Assembly: GCA_913044155.1 (NCBI GenBank)
Contig: CAJWNF010000046.1
Coordinates: forward strand, 1 to 5,480
From: an uncultured Gammaproteobacteria bacterium
GTDB lineage: Bacteria; Pseudomonadota; Gammaproteobacteria; PS1; Thioglobaceae
Length of the DNA stretch: 5,480 nucleotides
Direction: 5' to 3'
Below are positions 1 to 5,480 of the stretch, piece after piece. A model generated the notes under the pieces. The model was not told the origin of the DNA. It searched no databases and worked only from the letters and a program-made list of their open reading frames with translations. The position numbers and the translations under genes were made by a program. Within the stretch, counting starts at the first letter, position 1, and each line of letters starts with the position of its first letter.

Positions 1-82
1 AATGTTTTTTAACAAATTGCAGGACAACCATAGAGTGAACAATATCACCTAATGAAGACAGTTTAACTATTGCTATTTTCAT
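1..82 (-). CDS. waaC: Heptosyltransferase I-like (WaaC/RfaC type, GT9 family), N-terminal 27 codons only
   Basis: Reading the minus strand from an ATG at 82 gives an open frame to the window edge, starting MKIAIVKLSSLGDIVHSM. This matches the N-terminus of ADP-heptose:LPS heptosyltransferase I, whose hallmark is K-x-S-S-x-G-D-V/I-x-H. Asp13 falls exactly where the catalytic-base aspartate lies in E. coli WaaC. The SSxGD-x-x-H form fits WaaC better than WaaF, which has a G-P-S-W-V-G-D start. Known role of the family: a cytoplasmic enzyme that adds the first L-glycero-D-manno-heptose to Kdo2-lipid A during inner-core LPS synthesis. The gene is divergent from glnS with 106 bases between the two starts. 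No Shine-Dalgarno sequence precedes the ATG, and I could not pick a convincing promoter for it. Only the first 27 residues are seen, so the acceptor specificity (another GT9 glycosyltransferase is possible) is inference. Confidence 0.8.
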   Translation of the reverse strand, partial: MKIAIVKLSSLGDIVHSMVVLQFVKKH

Positions 83-143
83 GAAAAACTATTTTACTAT
101 GGCATTTACAATCAAAGCTCTAGATATTAAATTCATTGATTAA

Positions 144-152
144 TGATATAAT
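144..152 (+). promoter_or_regulatory. Probable glnS promoter, extended -10 (TGATATAAT)
   Basis: TGATATAAT is a perfect extended -10 element: TGn at 144-146 directly joined to the consensus TATAAT at 147-152. No good -35 is present at 16-18 bases upstream (that region is A/T-rich and lacks TTGACA-like sequence), which is typical of extended -10 promoters. Transcription would start near 159, giving a leader of about 30 nt before the glnS ATG at 189. The site lies in the divergent gap between glnS and the heptosyltransferase gene. AT-rich DNA yields chance TATAAT matches, but the exact TGn extension and the position support it. Confidence 0.6.
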
Positions 153-188
153 TTTGTAGCGCTTTTATTACTGCCAGAAATAATCAAA

Positions 189-1856
189 ATGAATTCTGAA
201 ACCTCAAGCAAAAAACCGACCAACTTTATCCGCAATACAATTAACGAAGATCTATCTTCTGGCAAGCATGAATCTGTCATAACTCGCTTTCCACCTGAAC
301 CGAATGGCTATCTCCATATAGGCCATGCAAAGTCAATCTGTCTTAATTTTGGAACTGCTAAAGATTATGACGGATGGTGTAATCTTAGATTTGATGATAC
401 CAATCCTGCCAAAGAAGACATTGAATACGTAGAATCCATAAAAAAAGATGTAAGTTGGCTAGGGTTTGAGTGGCATGATAAAGTTAAATACAGCTCAGAC
501 TATTTCGAAAAATTCTATCAATATGCGACAGAACTTGTAAGCAAAGGACTTGCTTATGTTTGTTTTTTAAGTGCTGATGAAGCAAGAAAGTATCGCGGAA
601 CACTTACAGAAACAGGGGAAAATAGCCCTTATCGGGATACACCAATTGAAGAAAACTTAGCTCTTTTTACGAAAATGAAAGAAGGTGGATTTAAAGAAGG
701 GGAATGTGTCCTTCGAGGAAAGATCGATATGTCCTCAAGTTTTATGTGTATGCGAGACCCAATATTTTATCGAATTCGCTTTGATAGCCACCATCAAACA
801 GCAAATGAGTGGTGCATTTATCCAATGTATGACTTCGCTCACTGCCTCGGGGATGCAATTGAAGGAGTAACACATTCTCTATGTACTCTAGAGTTTCAAG
901 ACAATCGCAGACCATATGATTGGATATTAGAAAATTTGGATGAATTCAATAAACCAGACAGACCCCACCAGTATGAGTTTTCACGTCTAAATCTTGAATA
1001 TACAGTTATGTCAAAAAGAAAGCTGCAAAAACTGGTTGAAAGCAAGCTCGTATCAGGTTGGAATGACCCAAGAATGCCAACTCTATCTGGCATGCGCCGT
1101 CGTGGCTACACACCTGCTTCAATCCGAGATTTTGCCCGACGCATTGGAATCTCAAAAGTCGATAGTATTACTGATGTTGGAATTCTTGAAGCTTCTATTA
1201 GAGATGACCTTAATGTTATTGCACCTAGAACAATGGCAGTAATAAATCCAATCAAACTGGTGATTGAAAACTATCCTGAAAATAAATTAGAAACTCTGCA
1301 AGCCCTAATTCACCCGCAAAATAAAGAAATGGGTAAACGGAAAATTTTCTTTAGTCGTAATTTATATATTGATAAAGAGGACTTCTTGGAAAAATCACCT
1401 AACAATAAATATAAACGTTTAGCACTGGACAAAGAGGTGCGCTTAAGAAATGCTTATGTAATTAAAGCTAATCGTGTTGAATATAATGAAAATGGCGACA
1501 TATCCACCGTATACTGCACTTACGATCCCGAAACATTGGGCAAGAATCCTTCTAACGGGAGAAAAGTCAAGGGAGTAATCCACTTCGTTGAAGCGAGTAA
1601 ATCAATTAAAGCTGAGTTTAGAATTTATGACCGACTATTTTTAAACCCTAATCCAGGTGGTCTCGACGACCCAACTTCTGCCATAAACCCCGAATCAATT
1701 ATAATTAGGAAAGGCTTTGTAGAGCCAGAAATGTTAAATGCAAAGCCTGAAATAGCCTATCAATTTGAAAGAGAAGGGTATTTTTGTCGTGATAACCAGT
1801 CAGATGACCTAGTATTTAATAAAACTGTCGGGTTAAGAGATACTTGGAGTCAATAA
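189..1856 (+). CDS. glnS: Glutaminyl-tRNA synthetase (GlnRS)
   Basis: Complete class Ic aminoacyl-tRNA synthetase of 555 residues; E. coli GlnRS has 554. It attaches glutamine to tRNA-Gln in the cytoplasm using ATP. The Rossmann catalytic domain carries the HIGH motif at 43-46, preceded by the [10 protein letters not shown] segment typical of GlnRS, and the KMSKS-equivalent VMSKR at 273-277. The GlnRS signature LEFQDNRR (about 234-241) includes the aspartate position that reads the acceptor end of tRNA-Gln in E. coli. The beta-barrel anticodon-binding domains run from about 345 to the end, and the protein closes with VGLRDTW as in E. coli. These features separate it from GluRS. The ATG at 189 gives the expected N-terminus (PTNFIRNTI near residue 10) and an in-frame stop lies upstream at 144-146. 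No clear Shine-Dalgarno sequence precedes it. The stop codon overlaps the end of the convergent surE. The enzyme's presence implies direct glutaminylation rather than the GatCAB amidation route. Confidence 0.98.
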   Translation: MNSETSSKKPTNFIRNTINEDLSSGKHESVITRFPPEPNGYLHIGHAKSICLNFGTAKDYDGWCNLRFDDTNPAKEDIEYVESIKKDVSWLGFEWHDKVKYSSDYFEKFYQYATELVSKGLAYVCFLSADEARKYRGTLTETGENSPYRDTPIEENLALFTKMKEGGFKEGECVLRGKIDMSSSFMCMRDPIFYRIRFDSHHQTANEWCIYPMYDFAHCLGDAIEGVTHSLCTLEFQDNRRPYDWILENLDEFNKPDRPHQYEFSRLNLEYTVMSKRKLQKLVESKLVSGWNDPRMPTLSGMRRRGYTPASIRDFARRIGISKVDSITDVGILEASIRDDLNVIAPRTMAVINPIKLVIENYPENKLETLQALIHPQNKEMGKRKIFFSRNLYIDKEDFLEKSPNNKYKRLALDKEVRLRNAYVIKANRVEYNENGDISTVYCTYDPETLGKNPSNGRKVKGVIHFVEASKSIKAEFRIYDRLFLNPNPGGLDDPTSAINPESIIIRKGFVEPEMLNAKPEIAYQFEREGYFCRDNQSDDLVFNKTVGLRDTWSQ

Positions 1857-2596
1857 TCAAGATCCTTAAGCCAATCGGAAACTTGCTTCACTTCAGAGTA
1901 TTTTGTTAAATCTATCTGTAGCGGTGTCACAGAAACAAAATTATTAGTGACAGCATAAAAGTCGGTTCCTTCGCCATTGTCAGCCTCTGGCCCATTCTCA
2001 CCTATCCAATATAGAGAGGGGTCGTTCTGATCTTGAATGCTCGGTTCAGACATGTGACGATTGCCAAGACGAGTGCTCTTAATACCTTTGATTTCTTCAA
2101 TGGGAACATCTGGAACATTGACATTAATAATTGTATTGTGCGATAGTGGCGCCTTTTCGATTTTCTCCACTAGTCTCTTAGCAATAATTGCAGCGGTTTC
2201 AAAGTGTTCGCATTTCCAACCAGTAAGTGATATAGCAATAGAGGGAAGACCTAAGAATCGCCCTTCTATTGCTCCAGCTACCGTTCCAGAGTAGATAACA
2301 TCGTCTCCCAAGTTTGAACCTAAATTAATACCAGTTACTACAAGATCAATTGACTCTTTAAGAAAACCGCATAATGCAAGGTGGACACAATCACTCGGTG
2401 TGGCATCAATAGCAAAAACATTTTCATCAATTTGAATAGGCTCTAGCGGCTTACCAATTGTTAATGAACTGCTAGCAGCTGATTTGTTTTCATTTGGAGC
2501 AACAACAACAACTTCAGCTATTTCACTAAGAGTTTGAGTAAGTTGTTTGATGCCTTCGGCCTGATAGCCGTCATCGTTGCTGACTAAAATTCTCAT
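1850..2596 (-). CDS. surE: 5'/3'-nucleotidase SurE
   Basis: Complete 248-residue SurE, close to the 253 of E. coli. The family consists of divalent-metal-dependent phosphatases that dephosphorylate nucleoside 5'- and 3'-monophosphates, with exopolyphosphatase activity in some members; it is cytoplasmic and linked to stationary-phase and stress survival. The start [10 protein letters not shown] is diagnostic. The four expected metal ligands are all present: Asp8, Asp9, Ser39 (in [12 protein letters not shown]) and Asn95 (in [11 protein letters not shown]). The [12 protein letters not shown] loop (about 102-113), YWIG (196-199), GTDF (210-213) and [10 protein letters not shown] (222-231) also match. 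Its ATG overlaps the clpA stop by one base (TAATG) and no Shine-Dalgarno sequence is visible, so translation probably depends on reinitiation after clpA. It lacks its common partners pcm, nlpD and rpoS here. The 3' end overlaps glnS by 7 bases on the opposite strand, and no intrinsic terminator is visible. Confidence 0.97.
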   Translation of the reverse strand: MRILVSNDDGYQAEGIKQLTQTLSEIAEVVVVAPNENKSAASSSLTIGKPLEPIQIDENVFAIDATPSDCVHLALCGFLKESIDLVVTGINLGSNLGDDVIYSGTVAGAIEGRFLGLPSIAISLTGWKCEHFETAAIIAKRLVEKIEKAPLSHNTIINVNVPDVPIEEIKGIKSTRLGNRHMSEPSIQDQNDPSLYWIGENGPEADNGEGTDFYAVTNNFVSVTPLQIDLTKYSEVKQVSDWLKDLDY

Positions 2597-4815
2597 TAAG
2601 AAATTTCTAAGGCGATTTTATCCTTTTTAACGCTAACTTTTACAGTACCACCTTCACTTAATTTTCCAAAAAGAAGCTCATCTGCAAGAGGTTTTCTTAT
2701 CTCTCTTTCTACTAGGCGTTCCATTGGACGGGCGCCCATCTTGTTATCATAACCTTTTTTTGCGAACCATTTTCTGGCTGAATCAGAAACAATTAATGAA
2801 ACATTCTTTTCTTCAAGCACATTCTCAAGTTCAAACAAGAACTTATTGACTACGTAGATTACAACTTCTTCACTCAGGGTATTGAAGTAAATAATCTCTG
2901 AGAGTCGATTTCTAAATTCCGGGGTAAAAGTTTTTTTAAGTTCGCCTTCGTAATCTAGTGAGTGATCTTGTTCATTGAATCCAATAGATGCGCGTTGGAC
3001 ACTATGGGCACCAACATTAGAAGTCATTACAAGAATGATATTCTTAAAATCAACCTCACGACCATTTGCATCTGTCAACAGGCCGTGGTCCATAACTTGC
3101 AATAGCAGGTTGAATACATCAGGATGCGCTTTTTCAATTTCATCCAAAAGCAAAACAGCATATGGATTACTGTTAACTGCTTCTGTCAATAATCCTCCTT
3201 CGTCATAACCCACATACCCTGGTGGTGAACCGATAAGTTTGGAAATTGAATGACGTTCCATATATTCTGACATATCAAAGCGTAGCAACTTGACCCCCAT
3301 AATACGAGAGAGCTGCTTGCATATTTCTGTCTTTCCAACACCGGTAGGACCAGCAAACAAGAAAGAACCCATTGGCTTCTCAACTGGCGCCAAACCTGAA
3401 CGAGACAATTTTATCGCAGTAGAAAGCGTCTCAACAGCTCTGTCTTGGCCAAAAACCCCCAACTTAAGTTCATCATCAAGTGTTTTGAGTTGTGACTTAT
3501 CGTCACTGCTTACTTGGCGCGAAGGTATTCTGGCAAGTTTGGCAACAATATTCTCTATATCAGAAACACCAATATTGATTTTACGTTTCGATTTTGGCAG
3601 AATTTGTTGTAGAGCACCAACCTCATCAATAACATCTATCGCTTTATCTGGTAAACGTCTGTCGCCAATATGGCGATGTGTTAATTCCACCGCTGTAGTT
3701 AAAGCGGCGGCAGAATACTTAACGTTGTGGTAATCTTGATAATATTTCTTTAATCCATGAAGAATCTTTATTGTGTCAGTAACAGAAGGCTCTTCAATGT
3801 CAATTTTTTGAAAACGTCGCGCTAATGCATGGTCTTTTTCAAAGATCTTTCTATACTCTTCATAGGTCGTTGAGCCAATACACTTAAGAGTTCCATCGGC
3901 CAATGCAGGTTTTAGCAGATTCGATGCATCTAAAGAACCACCTGAAACACTCCCCGCACCGATAAGTGTGTGAATTTCATCTATAAAGAGTATCGAGTCT
4001 TTCTGTTTATTTAGATCGGATAACACCGACTTTAAGCGCTTCTCAAAATCGCCACGGTACTTGGTACCTGCAATCAATACACCAACATCTAAAGAATAGA
4101 TTGTGGTTTTCTTGAGCACTTCTGGCACCTTGTTATCGACAATTCTTTTTGCTAAACCTTGCGCAATAGCAGTTTTACCAACGCCAGCCTGACCAACAAG
4201 TAATGGATTGTTTTTATTTCTTCTAGATAAAACCTGTACAGTTCTTAGGACTTCTTCTTCTCTACCAAGCAATGGGTCAATTTTTCCAAGGCGCGCTTTT
4301 TCGCACAGATTAGTCGTATAAGACTCTAAAGAGGAAGGTTTCTTTTGTTTTTCAGTACCGACTTTTTTTGTTTTCTCTGTAGGAACATCAACTACCTGAG
4401 AAGAGATACTTTCCATGACATCTAATCTCGAGATGTTGTTAAGTTTCAGCATATAGACAGCGTGCGACTCTTTTTCTGAAAAAATACTAACAAAAACATT
4501 CATTGCATTAACTGAATTTTTCTGTGCCGATTGCGCCTGATAAACACTGCGTTGAAGAACTCTTTGAAAGCCAACCGTCGGTACAATATCTATTTCTGCA
4601 TCTTCTGAAATTATCGGAGTATGGGTATCTATATATTGCTCAAGTTCTACACGTAACTCATCAATAATTACACGCTTAGCGCGCAGGAAACTAACTACAT
4701 CATCCATATTGAGCAAGGCAAGAAGCAAGTGTTCAACAGTAACAAACTCTAAGCGACGATTTCTCGCTTCTGTCATTACTAAATTTATTTCTTGTTGGAG
4801 CCCTTGTTCAATCAT
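2596..4815 (-). CDS. clpA: ATP-dependent Clp protease ATP-binding subunit ClpA
   Basis: Complete 739-residue Hsp100/AAA+ unfoldase that feeds substrates to ClpP in the cytoplasm. The ClpS/adaptor-binding N-domain covers about 1-140 (EFVTVEHLLLALL, FQRVLQRSVYQAQ), followed by a Lys-rich linker at about 143-165. D1 has Walker A GQAGVGKT (208-215), pore loop KYRG (252-255), Walker B ILFIDE (275-280) and an arginine-finger region ALARRF (330-335). D2 has Walker A GPTGVGKT (489-496), pore loop GYVG (533-536), Walker B VLLLDE (554-559), sensor-1 region MTSN (597-600) and sensor-2 GARP (694-697). The IGF tripeptide (611-613) sits where E. coli ClpA has the ClpP-docking IGL loop. No ClpB/ClpC middle domain is present, which fixes the assignment as ClpA. 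It ends about 15-20 residues earlier than E. coli ClpA (758), lacking the dispensable-looking tail. clpS, usually just upstream, is absent; a dioxygenase gene lies there instead, 60 bases away. No Shine-Dalgarno sequence is seen. It probably forms an operon with surE. Confidence 0.98.
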   Translation of the reverse strand: MIEQGLQQEINLVMTEARNRRLEFVTVEHLLLALLNMDDVVSFLRAKRVIIDELRVELEQYIDTHTPIISEDAEIDIVPTVGFQRVLQRSVYQAQSAQKNSVNAMNVFVSIFSEKESHAVYMLKLNNISRLDVMESISSQVVDVPTEKTKKVGTEKQKKPSSLESYTTNLCEKARLGKIDPLLGREEEVLRTVQVLSRRNKNNPLLVGQAGVGKTAIAQGLAKRIVDNKVPEVLKKTTIYSLDVGVLIAGTKYRGDFEKRLKSVLSDLNKQKDSILFIDEIHTLIGAGSVSGGSLDASNLLKPALADGTLKCIGSTTYEEYRKIFEKDHALARRFQKIDIEEPSVTDTIKILHGLKKYYQDYHNVKYSAAALTTAVELTHRHIGDRRLPDKAIDVIDEVGALQQILPKSKRKINIGVSDIENIVAKLARIPSRQVSSDDKSQLKTLDDELKLGVFGQDRAVETLSTAIKLSRSGLAPVEKPMGSFLFAGPTGVGKTEICKQLSRIMGVKLLRFDMSEYMERHSISKLIGSPPGYVGYDEGGLLTEAVNSNPYAVLLLDEIEKAHPDVFNLLLQVMDHGLLTDANGREVDFKNIILVMTSNVGAHSVQRASIGFNEQDHSLDYEGELKKTFTPEFRNRLSEIIYFNTLSEEVVIYVVNKFLFELENVLEEKNVSLIVSDSARKWFAKKGYDNKMGARPMERLVEREIRKPLADELLFGKLSEGGTVKVSVKKDKIALEIS

Positions 4816-4858
4816 AATTAATTACTGCTATTAGTTAATCCCTAGTTTAGATTTTATC

Positions 4859-4888
4859 ATTATAAAAAGTCTAATTTAACTTAGTCTA
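4859..4888 (-). promoter_or_regulatory. Candidate sigma70-type promoter for clpA-surE
   Basis: On the minus strand a perfect -10 TATAAT (4859-4864) lies 18 bases downstream of TAGACT (4883-4888), which matches TTGACA at four of six positions. The start point would fall near 4852, giving a leader of roughly 36 nt before the clpA ATG at 4815. The -35 lies inside the last codons of the upstream dioxygenase gene and within a perfect 14-base palindrome, so a repressor or activator could act there. This would let clpA-surE be transcribed independently of the upstream gene. The region is very AT-rich, so the -10 could be a chance match; the suboptimal spacer also lowers confidence. Confidence 0.45.
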
Positions 4889-4898
4889 ATTAGACTTT
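4866..4898. repeat. Inverted and direct repeat cluster (AAGTCTAATT units) at dioxygenase 3' end
   Basis: AAAGTCTAATT (4866-4876) and its exact complement AATTAGACTTT (4888-4898) form an 11-base inverted repeat around an 11-base spacer. A further copy of the unit creates a perfect 14-base palindrome AGTCTAATTAGACT at 4883-4896. On the minus strand AATTAGACT therefore appears twice in direct orientation, 20 bases apart. The cluster spans the last codons and stop of the dioxygenase gene and the putative -35 of the clpA promoter. Two readings are possible: an operator for a dimeric regulator, or a weak intrinsic terminator, since the minus-strand transcript would form the hairpin and run into UUUUU (4864-4868, partly inside the stem). 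The stem has only two G-C pairs, so a strong terminator is unlikely. Confidence 0.5.
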
Positions 4899-5480
4899 CA
4901 AAATCTTCACGATTATGATACCCGCCGCAAAGTTGCCTATATCCAGTCAATGCTGAGCGTCCATGAAGAAGTCTCCAGTTATCAAAAGTGAGTATATTGC
5001 CCGGTTCAAGTAAAAATTCAAAATGTCGTTCTTTATCATGAGCTAAGCGGTGGAATATTCCATATGCCTCGTAAAAACTCTCCATCTCATCATGCTCTAG
5101 TCTAAACGGAGCACGGTCATGGTTATTAAAACTGACCTGAATAATCTCACCATCATTATTTACCCGAAAGACAGGTCGATGAGTTTCTAAATAAGCATCA
5201 GACCTTATATAACGACCAGGAACTTGGACCTTACATAAAATATTAAATGCTTGAGGAAATTCTCTTCTCATTAATTCAGCTATTGCCATCCCATCAACCA
5301 GTTGATTTTCACCACCTTGCGAATCTTTTTGCAGACAATGCAAGGTTTGTAATCCAGGCGCATCATGCACATAGGTTGAATCTGTGTGCAGTTCAATTTC
5401 CTCTGAAGTATAGGCTGTATCGTCGGGATTTATTTTTTTATTGTCCCAAACAGAAAACTCACCAAAGATAGAATTTCTCA
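4876..5480 (-). CDS. Trimethyllysine/gamma-butyrobetaine dioxygenase family protein, C-terminal 200 codons (5' end beyond window)
   Basis: Fe(II)/2-oxoglutarate dioxygenase of the TauD-like fold. Known members hydroxylate N6-trimethyllysine (TMLD) or gamma-butyrobetaine (BBOX), the first and last steps of carnitine synthesis. The frame stays open to the window edge; a GTG at 5368-5370 is not the real start, because the conserved HTD iron-binding motif lies upstream of it (His at 5386-5388, Asp at 5380-5382). The third iron ligand is the His of DNWRLLHGR (4963-4965), and the Arg of TGYRQLCG nine residues later should bind 2-oxoglutarate. The Tyr of DTAYT, eight residues before the HTD His, and the Tyr of CGGY match aromatic-cage positions for trimethylammonium binding in human BBOX. 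HTDSTY, NNHDRA and TGYRQLCG resemble animal trimethyllysine dioxygenase more than BBOX, so TMLD is favoured but not proven. The full protein is expected to be about 370-420 residues. It shares the strand of clpA, 60 bases upstream of it. Confidence 0.88.
   Translation of the reverse strand, partial: RNSIFGEFSVWDNKKINPDDTAYTSEEIELHTDSTYVHDAPGLQTLHCLQKDSQGGENQLVDGMAIAELMRREFPQAFNILCKVQVPGRYIRSDAYLETHRPVFRVNNDGEIIQVSFNNHDRAPFRLEHDEMESFYEAYGIFHRLAHDKERHFEFLLEPGNILTFDNWRLLHGRSALTGYRQLCGGYHNREDFESLIRLS

Noticed and set aside
83..143. Minus-strand promoter for the heptosyltransferase gene (for example TGC-CATAGT)
   Set aside because: The -10 matches only four of six bases and there is no -35 of any quality at the right distance, so it cannot be separated from background.
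3290..3733. 147-codon plus-strand open frame
   Set aside because: It lies wholly antisense to clpA between well-conserved AAA+ motifs, resembles no known family, and has no ribosome binding site; it is a shadow of the clpA reading frame.
4817..4839. Imperfect inverted repeat (ATTAATTA/TAGTTAAT) just upstream of the clpA start, possible leader hairpin
   Set aside because: The eight-base arms are almost pure A/T with one mismatch in the clpA transcript, too weak to claim a regulatory structure in such AT-rich DNA.
4864..4898. Strong intrinsic terminator after the dioxygenase gene
   Set aside because: The hairpin has just two G-C pairs in eleven and its U-tract partly belongs to the stem; it is kept only as one reading of the repeat cluster.
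5368..5370. GTG as start of a 164-residue dioxygenase
   Set aside because: The frame is open for a further 36 codons to the window edge, and those codons include the HTD iron-binding motif and the conserved DTAYT segment, so the true start is outside the window.
5247..5471. 74-codon plus-strand open frame
   Set aside because: It is antisense to the dioxygenase coding sequence, whose conserved active-site motifs explain the region.

Overview
This window comes from an AT-rich, gene-dense bacterial genome, most likely a gammaproteobacterium with a compact chromosome. Four things point that way. There is a direct glutaminyl-tRNA synthetase very close to the E. coli form; this enzyme is restricted in bacteria mainly to Gamma/Betaproteobacteria and a few others. 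There is a ClpA-type (not ClpC-type) unfoldase, a proteobacterial SurE, and the start of an inner-core LPS heptosyltransferase, which implies a Gram-negative outer membrane. Low G+C, minimal spacing and overlapping genes would fit a streamlined (for example marine or host-associated) lineage, but the genus cannot be named from sequence alone.

Layout from left to right: (1) The first 82 bases are the 5' end of a heptosyltransferase I-like gene (waaC type) on the minus strand, leaving the window. (2) A 106-base divergent intergenic region holds a good extended -10 promoter for glnS. (3) glnS is complete on the plus strand. (4) It collides tail-to-tail, with a 7-base overlap, with surE on the minus strand. 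(5) surE lies directly downstream of clpA; the two share one base (TAATG), suggesting translational coupling. (6) A 60-base gap carries a probable clpA promoter and a small cluster of inverted and direct repeats. (7) Upstream of it, also on the minus strand, is the C-terminal 200 codons of a trimethyllysine/gamma-butyrobetaine dioxygenase-family gene, cut by the right edge.

Functionally most of this is housekeeping: LPS inner-core synthesis, tRNA charging, regulated proteolysis (ClpA with ClpP) and nucleotide dephosphorylation (SurE). The less ordinary elements are the carnitine-pathway-type dioxygenase, the clpA-surE pairing without clpS or the usual surE partners pcm-nlpD-rpoS, and the repeat cluster at the dioxygenase/clpA junction. 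None of the four gene starts visible here has a recognisable Shine-Dalgarno sequence. I found no mobile element, CRISPR array, RNA gene or clear evidence of a novel system.
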